From Stropharia rugosoannulata (Eukaryota > Basidiomycota > Agaricomycetes > Agaricales > Strophariaceae), in assembly GCA_028532985.1 (NCBI GenBank), contig JANCIK010000007.1:2356001-2420000 (forward strand): a DNA stretch of 64,000 bases, given 5' to 3'. Of this stretch, positions 1-12,500 are shown piece after piece; the first letter of the stretch is position 1; every line of letters starts with the position of its first letter. Both the position numbers and the translations under genes were made by a program. The notes beneath the pieces were generated by a model, which was not told the origin of the DNA, made no database searches, and worked only from the letters and a program-made list of their open reading frames with translations.

Positions 1-324
1 CCATACTTCTTGGTCAGAGTGCGTACCCATGACACTCTGGACTTCACGCGACAGCTTGACTTGCTGCTCACCTAGCTGGCCGGCATAGACGTGCGCCACA
101 TATTGGACCGCGTATGCACGGACTACATGGGGTACCTACAAACTGTCCTGCATCTTGATGTTAACCTGCTCAAATTTTCAAGGACATTATAACAAGATTT
201 ATTTCAGACTTCGGTCCGTCCGTTTAAATTGACCACTGGCATTCAGCGCACAGCTACTGTACATGTATGGAAGTAATATATTACGCTACGTTACAAGTAT
301 GGCACTAGAGTTACCCACACACTG
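1..324. other. Unassigned sequence at window edge
   Basis: No coding region, repeat or recognisable signal could be supported here. It lies downstream of the minus-strand HET-domain gene, so it may hold that gene's 3' UTR and part of the next locus. Confidence 0.3.
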
Positions 325-2460
325 CTAACGGAAATATACAGTAATTACCTTGAAGCCTAGCCGCTTTACATCTGCTCCAGTAAGGGTGTATACACCTTCC
401 TCTGATATACCAAGTCCGCCATATTGGAGATGTATCTTTCGTGGACCAAAGTGCCCAGAATATCTAGATACAGTGAGGGGGTTCACATCTGTGAAGCGTA
501 TTGTGATAGGGTCATGGCTGGGATTAAACAGGTCTGGGTCCACAGATACACCAAGATTGTTGCCAACTGGCATGTAAAACTGGTCATGATCTTGATCAAC
601 GTCTGAGTTAAGAATGGCAAGAAAACAGAAAGGAGTGAATCTGGAGGGGGTCGTTTGTGGAGGAACAGTGATGTTTAGGTTTGAAATCCACTCTGATGTG
701 TCTGTGCTATCATTCAGTGCAATATATGTTAACGAATTCCTGACATCTAATATCCAGGTTATACTGCTCATAGATGTATTGGGTGGGAAGTCATCTTTGT
801 ATCTATCTTTGCTGAACAGCGGAATTGCCAAGAATGTTGCACGGACTCCTAAATGTGACAGTAGTATTGGCTCCGGCGGAGGGATTTGGAGTTTTCTGTC
901 TATCTTTGTATGTCCAATGTAATCAGTGACTCTTTTCGGCAGGATGGACATATTGTTAGTGTGATGAAAGAGATCCCGAAAGTCGCGCCTGGAGATCATT
1001 ATCTGCTGAATCATTCGTCGTAATGCATTCTCGGACCCCTCACCATATGCAATGGGGATGCTAGCCTGGAGAAGACCCATTAAGGAGTAGACTTGATCTT
1101 CTGCACGGGTAACCTTGCACTTTGCTGCAAGCTCCATGATCCTGCAGATCGGGAATTCGTTAGGCCACATGTTGAGGACAAAGAGCTCTTTCTGTGTAAT
1201 TGAGGTTGCTTTGAAAATTTGGTACTGCACTTCCACTGCTATAGAATGTTGGCTGTAATACTCTGGATAAACAAACTCAGGGTCATGCAGGTGTGCGTCG
1301 AAATTGCCTGGGACTCGAAGCTGTGTCCAGTCGCGGTTGTAGAAATGAATGTTGTGATTTGCCACCAACTCTTGCAGTGTCCATCCCCGTGTGAACCACG
1401 CATCGTTCGGGATCTCCGCAAACTCCAGTGTGTCGGCTAGGTACGCGATGCAGACATGCGCCTGTTGATACCATTTGTACATTGACCTAATGGACTTGTC
1501 CAACTCGGCGCTGCTCTCCTTGTTTATACACACTGTATCCATCCAACCAAGAAGCACACTGTGATTGCGTGCAGAAACGGTGCAAAAATTGTCGATCTTG
1601 GCCTTTCCGCGGGTATTCCGAGGGAGCCCGCGGTTAGCCCAGTCATGGAAGACGACGTCGCCGGGAAAGCCACGCAGCCAAGTGTGCGAAAGGATCGCGT
1701 ACTTGCAGAATTCAGTTACAAGATCCAACACATAATTGTTATCCCCTATTATCGATCTGAGCTCCATGTCCAGTCCGTCTGGATAGACAGCGTGTATGCG
1801 GGTGAAAATGATGTCGACTAGTGTGCTGTGTTCGACTAGAGTACAACTGCCCCCACTCGAGTCAAAGCTTATCATGCGGATTGGCATCTGGTTGAATACT
1901 CTCTCGTTAATTGCTTCCATTAATTTGCTGAGTAATGCTAAAGAAACATTTAATTCGGTTACAATATGCAAGTTAAATAACACACCATATTCTTTTGGAT
2001 GCACATCTACTGGACGGGACAAGAGCAAAAATTCCTCCGCAGTGTCCGAGATTGGTTCTTTAGGTGGTGTCTCATTTACTGGAGATATTCATGTCAGTAT
2101 CAGTCATTGTTTGGATAACATATATACTTACAGGACCGGTATTCTTTACTGAAATGTTCTTCTATTTCGGATACAGATATGTCCATTGCTAAAGCTAGTT
2201 AAGTACATAAAATGCGCATAGACAGGGAGTTATACAGTACCTTCTTCCGCATCAGTTGTACCATTTCCTTCGGAGTCGACCACTAAGTTTATGAAATTGC
2301 CCAGCGTCTTCAAGAGCTGTTGCCCCTCGACAGACGCGCATAGGCGGGTAATATCTGCGTCTAAATGCGCTCTTAGTACTTCATATAGAACGCAGCAGCC
2401 AAATTGTACTCACTTGGTGTCGTGGGTCTGAAGAACCCAATCAGACTCACTAAAAGAGCT
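325..2460 (-). CDS. HET-domain (heterokaryon incompatibility-type) protein, 5' end unresolved
   Basis: The last exon (2078 down to 325) has the HET signature: YAILSHTWL, then WMDTVCINKESSAELDKSI and SMYKWYQQAHVCIAYLAD, then WFTRGWTLQEL, and a downstream AEDQVYSLMGL block with IAYGEG. I also see three upstream coding exons joined by in-phase GT-AG introns: 2188-2132, 2371-2241 and one ending at 2414. Introns are about 42-53 bp. The true start lies upstream of about 2460 and I could not fix it. HET domains in filamentous fungi are tied to allorecognition and programmed cell death, often as expanded families; the specific partner cannot be told. There is no NACHT or repeat domain in the visible part. 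The C-terminal 220 residues match nothing I know. The gene is intact as far as seen and sits outside the transposon nest, so it is the only clear host-type gene in the window. Confidence 0.85.
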
Positions 2461-3423
2461 GACCCGCGTGCATTGATTTCTACTCGTTGCCCTTAGCTTT
2501 CAAGGTATATCATGATCTTCGATCAAATGCATGTCATTTACTGGCTGATTTCAGGTGTGAGGGACCTGGTGATTCTGTTTACCGTGGAGGCTTAGCTTTG
2601 TGATGATAAAGGTTTCGTAACTTAATCCACTCACCTTGGCCTGGACTTAGGGAGCCCGTACTAGAAGTCATTGAGTTACACAGCAGCGATTTCAATGTGT
2701 TTGAGAATAGGGATGAAACGTGTGGCCGTCACGGACGGGGTTCCTTTATACACATTTCAGACAGCTCTATTCATAGTACATCAAAGTCAGACAAATTTGG
2801 ATACATCGAGCTGTTGATTGTGTATGCGGCGCCGGTGATGTGCTTTTCTCAACAGTTAAATAGACATTTTTACTTCAAAACAAGAACTGCGTTGCAATTT
2901 TGCAGGAATAGAAGAAAACACAATGAACCAAAAAATGAGCTAATACAAAGTCACTATATGGAACTCGATATAAGAAATAGTAAGCAGTATATGCCGGGGG
3001 TAGCACGTTAAGTGGGCCGGCGTACCAGAATAGCACCGCACGTGTGGGCTTGGGCTTGGGCGTAGGGTATGCGGTGTTCATCAATACCGGCCAGCCAGTT
3101 ATTATGGGAGGTGGGCGGCTGCGGTGACCTGGGACACGTGAGACCGCGGTGCATGCAGATGATCTGTTAAGCTGTACCACACATGGCGGCAGAAGGCAGA
3201 GCCCGGCAGCCATTCTTTCCTTGTCCCGCAGCAGGGTGACGGTCGAGCCTCTATATTGCGCGCTCAAATCCACAAAGCACAGGCCCAACACCGCCCTCAC
3301 AAGCTGCGCACACCCGGCAAAAATAGTTCTGCGTGCATATCTGCCTGGATCCCGCCAGGCTCGTCGAGGTAGGCTCTACCCTTCCCACCGAACTGATTAG
3401 CGCTCGCGCTGACACCTGACACG
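2461..3423. other. Gene-poor spacer
   Basis: Sequence upstream of the HET gene and before the TA-flanked element. Only short overlapping frames without recognisable features occur. The HET gene's first exon and promoter should lie in the first few hundred bases. Confidence 0.3.
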
Positions 3424-3425
3424 TA

Positions 3426-4755
3426 TGGGCGTCCGTTTGCACATTTATTATCACATTTAAAAAAACGTGCCTAAGGCGCATTACAAATTAAATCTTGCCG
3501 CATTTCATTGACTTGGATACCCGCAACAAATTACGCAATGCGCACAATTGTTAAGGTGGTCCGCACAACTGAAGATTTAGTGCGCACAATTAAAAACTGT
3601 GCGCATTGTTGGGATTTTGGTGTGCATGACTTAATAAATGGTCCGCACAATTGAAATCAGCGCACATTATTATCAAAAGTCAATACACACATGCTGCATT
3701 TCAAACGAAAGCATTAAGCCCGCAATACATATTGATGATGCCGAGGTGTGCCGTGCAACGGCATCTGGCCGAGATCGGATCAATGGCAAGCCCACTGCAT
3801 CAACTCCGCCTACTTAGCATGTACCCACGAATTTGTACTTAGTGCACCTGCGTCAAGTGTTCTCCTACATGTCCACAGTGCAGGGGTCTTCTATCAGACA
3901 CTACTATTAGTTAGCCTGACGTCTAAATTACTTACAATTCAATTTATAGATAATATTGGTTCCTCACTGCCGAGATACAAACACAATTACACAGATGTTC
4001 ACATGTTCCCACGGATTTGCAGGAAGTGCAGGTGCATCGACTCATTAAAGAGATCCACTTAGCCCGGGTGCTCTAACATACTAGTCATCTGTGAGTATTA
4101 TTTGTCTCCAGCTGAGTGGCATAACACCAATATTTTACAAGTACACAGGAATAAATAGAGGAGTACTTAATACTATCATTAGATACAAGCACCGGCGTCT
4201 GTACTAGGGTCTGTACTTGGACCCGGAGGCCTAGTACCCTCGATTAACTTGGCTTCTACCCCAGAAAAAATAAATCACCATTACTTTAAAAAATTAAACT
4301 AAAGGAGTACTCAATGTACTATTGAAAGCCTACATACAGTCCCTGTTTCAATAGACCCGTGGGACATTGCACACCAGCGGAGTAGATCTGTCATCAGTGC
4401 CGTTTGCTTGCCATTGATCCGACTTCGGCTAGATGCCGCTCTCGGCATAGAACGGCATGGTGCTCAATATTGCGGCCTTTAATGATTTCTTTGAAATGCG
4501 GCATTGGCACATTGTAATGCGCATCATTCCCACATTTGCGGGCTATTCAATGAGTTGTGCGCACTATGCATTTTGAAATGCGGACCATATTTACTTTGTG
4601 CGCATTGCACATTTTAAAATGCGGACCGTGTTTGAGTGATGCGCATTACAAACTTTGAAATGCGCACCATTTATTCAATAATGCGGACCAGACTAACAAA
4701 TACAGGGTAAAAAAAATCTCTGATTTCTTATGTGATATTAAATGTGCAAACGGAC
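3426..4755. mobile_element. Mariner-like non-autonomous DNA element (left part, split by the KDZ giant)
   Basis: The left end reads TGGGCGTCCGTTTGCACATT. The inverse of this sequence ends at 4755 (TGTGCAAACGGAC) and continues after the giant transposon as GCCCA at 32349-32353. Both outer ends are flanked by TA (3424-3425 and 32354-32355), the target duplication typical of Tc1/mariner elements. The terminal repeat is about 33 bp. No transposase is encoded. The interior carries many copies of short words such as TGCGCAC and GCGGACCA in both orientations near both ends (about 3535-3670 and 4480-4690), resembling subterminal repeats. Length without the insertion is about 1.33 kb. Confidence 0.65.
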
Positions 4756-5554
4756 CACATAGGACAGTGGCTGGGTACCGTAGTATACGGGACCTCAGTA
4801 AACTATTAGTATACCGTAGATCACGGGCCCATTTTCAACAAATGGCAACCTAGTATAATACCGTGATCTACGGGGCTAATGGCAACCTATCTTAGTACTG
4901 TGTTTCACAGGGCCATTTTCAACAAATGGCATCCGCATAAATAGGTAGGTAAATCCGGCGGAACCAGAAAGTTAAATAATTAAAAAGCGGTAAAATCGGC
5001 GGCGATGTGCGTAAAAAGAGGTAAATTCGGCGGCATTATAATTTTCACAAAATGAATTCCGGCGGTTGTACTGAAAACACCATTTCTATCTGGCGGATAT
5101 AGTCACATGATTTTCTCAAATTTCACGGGGCTAGTGGTAAATATTTTAATACCATGTGCTATAGACTCATTTTCAACAAATGGACTTGTGAGAGTTTCGA
5201 TGAGCCGGCTGGAAAAAATCCGGCGGCGAGCTGATGGTGGATGAGAATGGCCTGTCACTCCTCTCCGACTTATCCAAAGCTGATGGAATGTACCCAAAAT
5301 GCCCAAAATACTTCCACCCAGCTATCCTTTATGGCGCTGCCGAATTGGGTTACCAGGGGCATCTATTCCTTGCCTGGAACAGGGAATCATTTTAGCAGGT
5401 GAAGCTAAGCGGTCTGCCAAGCCAGCAAACTGGCTTTGTCCGCCGGTGAATGCGATATTCCCGGCGAGAACCTGGCGCAATTCAGCGTCAGAGGAGCGAA
5501 GAGAGTCGGTCACCAGCATCATAAGGGTTTTTGGAAGATTTGGATTTGATGCCT
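4756..5554 (+). repeat. Left terminal inverted repeat, 799 bp
   Basis: Starts CACATAGGACAGTGGCTGGG and matches the reverse complement of 31543-32341 with only a few substitutions in the inner 100 bp (for example GGCGCAATT against GGTGCAATT). It holds several CCGGCGG sites and internal short inverted repeats such as ATTTTCAACAAATGG. The frames read on both strands here are shadows of the repeat, not genes. Confidence 0.9.
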
Positions 5555-6377
5555 ACAACAGAGACATAACTCCAAATGTTACCCCATGATGGGTGTTTGT
5601 TCATTGCAAAACACCCCCAGCGACCAGGTGGAGCTGCCAGCCAAACAGCGCAAGTAGGCGGGGGCAGGGGCTCAAGGGGACCAAAAGGCACAAAGCGGCG
5701 GGGTCGGGGGGGCGCAGAGGACCAAAAAGCCCAAAGGGGTGGGGGCGGGGGCGCAAAGGGGACCAAAAAGCCCAAAGGGGCGGGTGCGGGGGCCCAAGGG
5801 GGACCAAAAGGCCCAGAGGGGCGGAGGCCCCCGCCTATGGCCGGCGGCCGCCGGCTCCTTCGCACACCCTTTGGGCCCCTGCCCCCTTGGGCCCCCGCCC
5901 CCTTGGGCCCCCGCCCCCTTGGGCCCCCGCCCTTTTGGGCCCCTGCCCCCCTTGGGCCCCCGCCCCCCTTGGGCCCCATGGCCGCCGGCCGCCGGCTGCT
6001 CCGCCGCCCCTTGGGCCCCCGCCCCCGCCCCTTTGCGCCTTTTGGTCCCCGCACCCGCCCCTTTGGGCTTTTTGGTCCCCTTTGCGCCCCCGCCCCCACC
6101 CCTTTGGGCTTTTTGGTCCTCTGCGCCCCCCCGACCCCGCCGCTTTGTGCCTTTTGGTCCCCTTGAGCCCCTGCCCCCGCCTACTTGCGCTGTTTGGCTG
6201 GCAGCTCCACCTGGTCGCTGGGGGTGTTTTGCAATGAACAAACACCCATCATGGGGTAACATTTGGAGTTATGTCTCTGTTGTAGGCATCAAATCCAAAT
6301 CTTCCAAAAACCCTTATGATGCTGGTGACCGACTCTCTTCGCTCCTCTGACGCTGAATTGCGCCAGGTTCTTGCCAG
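5462..6377. repeat. GC-rich near-perfect palindrome (about 0.9 kb) with CCCTTGGGCCCCCG minisatellite
   Basis: The sequence from about 5462 to 5840 recurs inverted from about 5990 to 6377, overlapping the inner end of the left terminal repeat. The centre (about 5860-5990) is a tandem array of units like CCCTTGGGCCCCCG flanked by mirrored GGCCGGCGGCCGCCGG blocks. Identical frames can be read on both strands because of the symmetry; none has coding character. The right end of the transposon has only a short, degraded GC-rich counterpart (31250-31420). This looks like a fold-back or duplicated end of the element. Confidence 0.8.
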
Positions 6378-6910
6378 AAATATTCTACTGACACACGGAG
6401 ATAGATGGCCCTGCTGTGTCAATGGGTGCACATGCGTGCAACACATCCGGCGGTTTCACCGCCGGATCCATCGCACCTTGACCCTTCCCTGATGTGAAAC
6501 AATTCTGCAAATGCTTTTACTACTTCTGTCCTTTCCTACCTCAGCATCCTTTCCATACACCCTTGCATTATTTACTTAGGTCAAGCAAACCACTTTCAAT
6601 GTTACCTCAAGATGCAGCTATTATCAGTAATAATTGAGCTTTGTTAACACCTTATTGGTGGGGCTGATATAATGTAGGCCGGCACATTATATGACGCCAG
6701 GATGTGGCGCTGAGATCACGTAAGGCCGGCGGAAAGTGAACTTTAAATATTCGAGCTATGTTGATTGGTGCCATGGGAATGTTTGCTATTCTTTGTACAA
6801 TGTTGAACTTTATAATAGCTCTAGGCGATCACCGGTTGTTTTCTTCTCTCCCACACCTTCATACTCTAAAAAAATCCCTCTCCTCCTCATTTTTCAAGTC
6901 TCGTCATCAA
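6378..6910. other. Spacer and probable promoter of the 797-aa gene
   Basis: Non-coding. It contains a small inverted pair, CCGGCGG...CCGCCGG, at about 6447-6466 and another CCGGCGG near 6724. No clear TATA box was found. It is the 5' region of the gene starting at 6911. Confidence 0.4.
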
Positions 6911-9399
6911 ATGGCCACCACATACAGCAACATGGAGCTCCGAGAGGCAATTCTTGCCTTCCACTTCGATTGCATCAAGGTTTGGGAGGGTGGGGAGCAG
7001 GTATACCTGCAAGAGAGGAAGAGGTTATGGAAGGCATTTGTGAGTATTGATTTCATTTATTATTGGATACTTACATTCTGTGAATAGATTGAACTTCGAG
7101 AACGCAAGAAGACCGCTGCCGGCCCTCGAATCGGGTGGACGCTGTACAGCTATATGCTGAAGCTCGTGTCGTCGGACTCGCCGGCGGATGGAAAGGAGGC
7201 GGAAGGTGTGAAGTGGGAACAGTGGAGAGGAATGGTCGAGGGAGGGCTGTATGTCCTGAGGCGAGAGGACCAGGCCAAGGTTGAGGTTGAACAGTCAAGC
7301 CTCCCTGTCATTAGTAAGTCCTGTTTCATTGCTTAATACATTATACTAATTATTCCGTAGAAAAACGGCCAGATATTGTGAAGGCCAGGGCACCAGTTCC
7401 GGCGGCTCAGCCGGCGGCGCAACCAACTGCGTTTCCCGCGCCAGTCCCCATCCCAACCCGTGCGCCAGTCCCAATCCCTGCTGCTGTCCCTACACCTGCG
7501 CCCGTGCCAACGCCCGCACCCACTCTGCCTGCAGCGCCCGTGCCAACCCCTGCCCCTATCACGGCCCCAGCGCCTGTGCCAATGCCTGCCCCTATCCCGG
7601 CCCCAGAGCCCGTGCCAATGCCTGCTCCCATCCCGCCCCCAGCTCCCGTGCCAACGCCCGCTCCCATCCCGCCCCCAGTCCCCGTGCCAACGCCCGCTGG
7701 GCCTATCCCATCCCCGGCCCCCGCGCCTATCCCGCCTCCAGCGCCCGTGCAAATGCCCGCGCAAATCCCGGCCCCTGCGCCCGTGCCAATGTCCGCACCG
7801 GAGCAACCCTTAGGTGCAGCGCATGTCTCCCCCTCTCCGCCGGCCGTAATCCGCCGGCCAAGAAACAAGAAACTGGCGGTGAGGGAGAAGACCCCATCCC
7901 CAACCGGCGCACATCCGGCAGCATTCCAAGATGTTGTCCAGCTGCAGAAGAAGGTCGTGGTCGAGGTGCCCAAGGGCAAGAAAACGCAGGGGAAGAATGC
8001 AAAGGGACCTGCAACGCAGCCGGCAGTTGCAGGTCCCTCCAGACTTCCGCCGGTTCGAGCAAGCGAAACCTTGAGTGATGACGACGAAGACCCGCCCCTC
8101 GCTCGCACTGTGAAAGTCAAGGGAAAGGGAAAAGGAAAGGCAAGGGCAATGGAGGTGGATGAACCCAGCCCGCGGGCGGCGGCGACCCCAGCCAGGAGAA
8201 GCAGGAGCAGGAAGACCGAAGACGAGGATAGCGACGTTCTGCCGGCCGCCGGCAAGGGGAAAGCAAAGGGCAAGGGCTCGCGTTCGAAGGGGTTGCCCAT
8301 CCCTGAGGGTTGTTATGCAAGCCAGACTCCCTGCTGGTCTTGCATCAACCGCGGGACGACCTGTCACGTCGAGTCGCCGGAACACGAGGCCGCTATGCTC
8401 GACGACCCCATCAAGCCCTGCACGACATGCCAGCTATACAAGAAGCCTTGCTTGAAGACGGCCGGTGTGATCACCCTCGACGACAAGGTCAAGCCGTGGG
8501 TGAAGTACCTCACGCGATTCATCACCCCAGATGGGGCACGGGCGTTCCCCACACCGACAACTGTGGGAGATACCCTCCTACTGACTCTTGACGCGGCGCA
8601 GAAGGCAGTGTCAGGCCTCGAGAATGGTGTTGACGAAATCAGCACCGAAGTTCAGGCAGTGCAGAAGCAGCACAAGGCGCTATCGAAGAAGTTTGAAGAT
8701 GGCGTCATCGCGATCGAAAACGTCGAGGACAAGGTTGAGACGGTGGAGAAGAAGGTGGAGACGATGCAGGCGGCAATAACAGAGCATGGTGAGATGCTCC
8801 TCCACATTGTGGAGGGGCAGGCAGCCATTGTGACGCTGTTGAGGGCTTTGGGGCGAAAGGTGGGCGGAACCGATCCCGAGTTCCGCCGGGAAGACGACGG
8901 CGCATCGAGACAGGACAACTTGCAAAAGTTGTTCCCAATCTCGACGGCAATATTCAAGCGTCAAGATGCTCATGCCGCCGCCAGACGTACACCGGCGGAT
9001 GCAGGCACCATTCCCCCACCACCACCCATTGCTGCCCCGACACCACCCGCCCCCACAACAAAGCCAAGGTCAAGTTCACCACCGGCACCATCTGCTCACG
9101 AGGATATGGAGGAGGATGACAATGAGGAGGATGAGCTGGAACAGGATGGCGAGGATGACGACGACGATGACACCGCCGGCGAGGACGACGGACAAGCAGA
9201 GGAGTCAATTTCGCGGGCTGGCAAGAAGGCCCAGCAAGGGAGTCCGAAGCACACCCGTAGTAAGACAAAGGTGAAGGTGAAGGCAGCAGCAGTATGTGTG
9301 CCCAAGGCAAAGGACACTGCCGGGAACAAACGTGCGCATGAGGAAGGTGACGCTGATCCGCCGGCGAAGAGGGTGCGAGGTCGTCGCGCGAACAAGTGA
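6911..9399 (+). CDS. Cys-rich, Pro-rich coiled-coil protein of the KDZ element (797 aa)
   Basis: Three exons, 6911-7039, 7088-7313 and 7361-9399, join in phase through consensus GT-AG introns of 48 and 47 bp and give 797 residues. An N-terminal helical region of about 115 residues is followed by a Pro/Ala low-complexity stretch of PAPVPTPAPIPPP-type repeats (to about residue 265), then a basic region. A cysteine cluster follows at about residues 438-485: CWSCINRGTTC, then CTTCQLYKKPC. A predicted coiled coil spans about 528-615, and the C-terminus is acidic and ends with basic nuclear-localisation-like clusters. The Cys cluster is a plausible zinc-binding, DNA-contacting module, but I recognise no named family. 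A nuclear, DNA-associated role for the transposon is inference. The gene contains many CCGCCGG heptamers. The same order (Pro-rich, Cys cluster, helical region) recurs in cargo gene 1 of the Ty3 element A. Confidence 0.8.
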
Positions 9400-9568
9400 T
9401 AGATTGCTTGTTCCCTGTCCGGTATCTTGTGGACATTTGGCCCTTTTTTTTATATTACATTTTGTTCCCGTAGTCAGTTGAGCTCTTGACCCAGAGTCAA
9501 GGGCAAATTCATATTTTTGTGTTTGGCAGAGAATATAAGTCTATTAAGTAAATTAAGAACAAGCAACA
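9400..9568. other. Intergenic region between convergent genes
   Basis: Short AT-rich spacer holding the 3' ends of the 797-aa gene (+) and the AT-hook gene (-). The poly-T run near 9447 is compatible with 3' UTR sequence; no firm polyadenylation signal is claimed. Confidence 0.35.
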
Positions 9569-12500
9569 TTAATGTCTAGCAGTCTTCTTGTTGCTCGACT
9601 TGGTCATACTTCGTGTGCGCAATCCGTCCGCCGGAAGTTTCGTGTTTGAACGTGTTGAACGGCGGAAAGTCTTACCAACTACAATCTCTCGCCTATGTCG
9701 CTTCCCCCTGCCTTTGTTCTCCTTGTCATCATTCTCTTCACCACCTGCTACTTTCTTCGCCTTCAATTTGCTTTTCCCTCCGATATTGGATACATCACGA
9801 AGTCCAGGTGGTCTACCCCTTCCCCGGCGGCGTGCCGGCGGAATATCGATGTTCTTGACAGCTATTGCGGACTTGGGTGGCTCAGGTGATTGTGCATTCT
9901 CGTCAGCAGTGCTGTCTTGCCCACTTGAATTGGTCTGCTGGTGAGTACCCATGGATACATCGCTATCTGCATTAGACTCTGTGGTAGCAGCTTTCTCTTT
10001 TCCCTTATCTTTCTTCTGCTTCAAAATGAAGTTGGTCGCCACAAAACGCTTATGGACCTTCTTGAACTTCTTCCGCCGGTGATACGCCTACGAGCGCTCC
10101 ACGTGCGGAATGGCGACGAGCAACAAACAAAAACGAAGGGGACACGTAGGGAACTCGTAGAAGGTGCGTAGGGGTGCGAGTGTGTTTCCAAAGGCTTCTA
10201 ACCAACAGTTCTCGAAGGTGAACAAAGTTTCTCCACAGTGTAAGCTGCCAATCAGCTTTGAACCACTTGGAGGCCGAAATGCGACGAGTAACGAGTGCGA
10301 GACGAGGTAGAACAGTAGACGAGAAGTCCACGCTAGGACTGGGCGATAAAACGAATATTACTTGTTATTTTGTAGCTGAAAGTACATGTCTTTTATACTA
10401 CAGATGTGAGTCATAATTGTAAGCAAAGAATTATCTAGAAAATTTGTAAAATGGAACGGATGAGTAAGGAAATGAGTAATCTACATATTTACAAAGTTTT
10501 AGAATGAAGGGGAACATTTTACGCAGTGAGGAACATAGATGATACAACCATATTCCGTGAGCTGTGCGCAAGCTGTGCGTGAAGCCGCGCCGGCCGCAAG
10601 TTTCCGGGTGATGCCGAGATATGCCGGGCGTGGGAAATGGACTTGTGCGCATCGCATTTTGTGCCGTTTTCGTGCGTGGAGCCGGCTACGGCTCATCATC
10701 TCCTCCCTACTGAAATTCTGACTGTCCTCAGTCAGCCGTGGTCAATCAGCACGTCGTGTATGGTACCTGGACCGAGATATAAGAGAAAAAAAAGAAATAA
10801 ACTGAGTGGGGATGATATATAAAACAAAAATCATAGAATACTATGTGCAGTCAAATAAAATGTCACCGTGAATGCAGAGGCGCTCCTCCCTACTGTAATA
10901 TCGACTCCAACTAGTCCTGGTCTTGATCTGGGTCTTCTTCTGCAAGTGTGTCGTCGTTTTCAGGGTCTGCAGCTGCTGTGGCTTCGAGCTCTCGCAGCCG
11001 TTGTTGTGAGACATCCAACAATTCATCCAAGGGTGGTAACTCGATCTTCTGGCGTGCAAAATATGGAATAACACGAAATGCGGCTATGGGGCGGTCGAAC
11101 AATGTTCCATCAAGTTCAGAGAGTATGTATGCTCCTCCCTTGTTGCGAGAAATAAATATGAGGGGTCCGAGGTATCTTGGGCGCATTTTTCGATTCAAAG
11201 ACTTCTCAATGCGTGTATTGCGGATTAGAACAAGGTCTCCGAGCTTAAAATCGAATTCTTTGATGGTGTGCGCATGTTCTAGTTCAAATCGTGCAGCTGC
11301 TTTGAGTCTTGCTTCGTAGACCTTTGAATGAAGTTGCTCGAGGTGTTCACGGCGTTTGGAAAGCGCAACAGCACGTCTAGAAATAAGGTCTGTGGTGGAC
11401 AACACACTGTCAGGTGGCGGCATCAGGTAATTTGCCTCAGAGATGTCGAAAGGAAGAAGTGGTTGTGTGCCAGTGAGTGCGAAGTATGGTGAGCAACCCA
11501 TGCGTCGTCTAATTGTGACTCTTTCCGACCAGAAAACATAGTGAGCATACTGGGGCCACTTTGACTCGTCTCCATCCGCTGCCTTGAAGATTGCTTGACG
11601 TACATCGAAGTGTGAGCGTTCTACAATGCCATTTGCACGTGAATTATATCCAGAGACCCGAATATGGTTAATGTGGTATTTCTTTGCGAGATATTCGACT
11701 GCTTTGATGATTGGGGGGCCATTATCTGTTACAATTTCGACTAGAGCACCGTAGCGGAAGATAAGATCGCGCATGATCCATTCTCCAACTGTTTTAGCAG
11801 TTTCACGACGAAGCATGCTGAACTCGGGGAAATGTGAGAGAGAACAACGAGCCTGGATGATATATTTGAAGCCTCCTGCAGGCGGCAGATGCATGGTGTC
11901 AATATAGACCTTGGCAAAGAGTGGGGCAGGAATTGCGACGGTTGGCGGGATTAAAATGTTCTGTGTGCGTCGTAGTTGACAAAGGTGACAGGTGCGAACA
12001 AACCAAGCAATATCAAAGGCCATAAACGGCCACCAGAAGCGTTCTGATATCAGGGAGTTTGTGGCATAGAATCCATGATGTCCCACATCATTATGTGCGG
12101 AAGAAATGATAAACAAGCGCCGGTGAGCAGGTACAACCAGTTTGTGACATCCATTGGGGTCCTTTCGCCATAATCTGTCCGAGTCCATGAAGAATTCTGT
12201 GCAGTATCGAATAAATGTCGCATAATCATTGTCAGACATGTCGGGTGGGCGCTTAAGCGTTGTAAGCCATTCTTTCACCTTAAGAAGACGTTCATCGGCT
12301 TTGTGTGCAGTATCTGAGCGGGGGATAATGGAGTAAGGTATGGGGGACGATGTAGAAGATGTGTCCGCAATGAGATTGGGGTCAGACGAGTTGGGTAGTG
12401 ATTCTGGTACTGAAGAAGTCGCGTACACAAGTGTGGGCGGTTGTACTACAGCCTGGGGTCGTGTTGGATTAATTATATGCATAAACCCGTTCATATGGTC

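Noticed and set aside
5103..5589. Frames repeated at 31494-31994 on the opposite strand
   Set aside because: Explained by the 799-bp terminal inverted repeats, not by a duplicated gene.
5488..6350. Several 130-214 residue frames on both strands rich in Gly, Pro, Lys and Arg
   Set aside because: They are mirror translations of one GC-rich palindrome and minisatellite; no start context, introns or homologous domain support coding.
7333..8385. Long minus-strand frames (for example 297 and 191 residues) opposite the 797-aa gene
   Set aside because: Shadows of Pro/Ala-rich codons; the plus strand has the spliced gene, Cys cluster and coiled coil.
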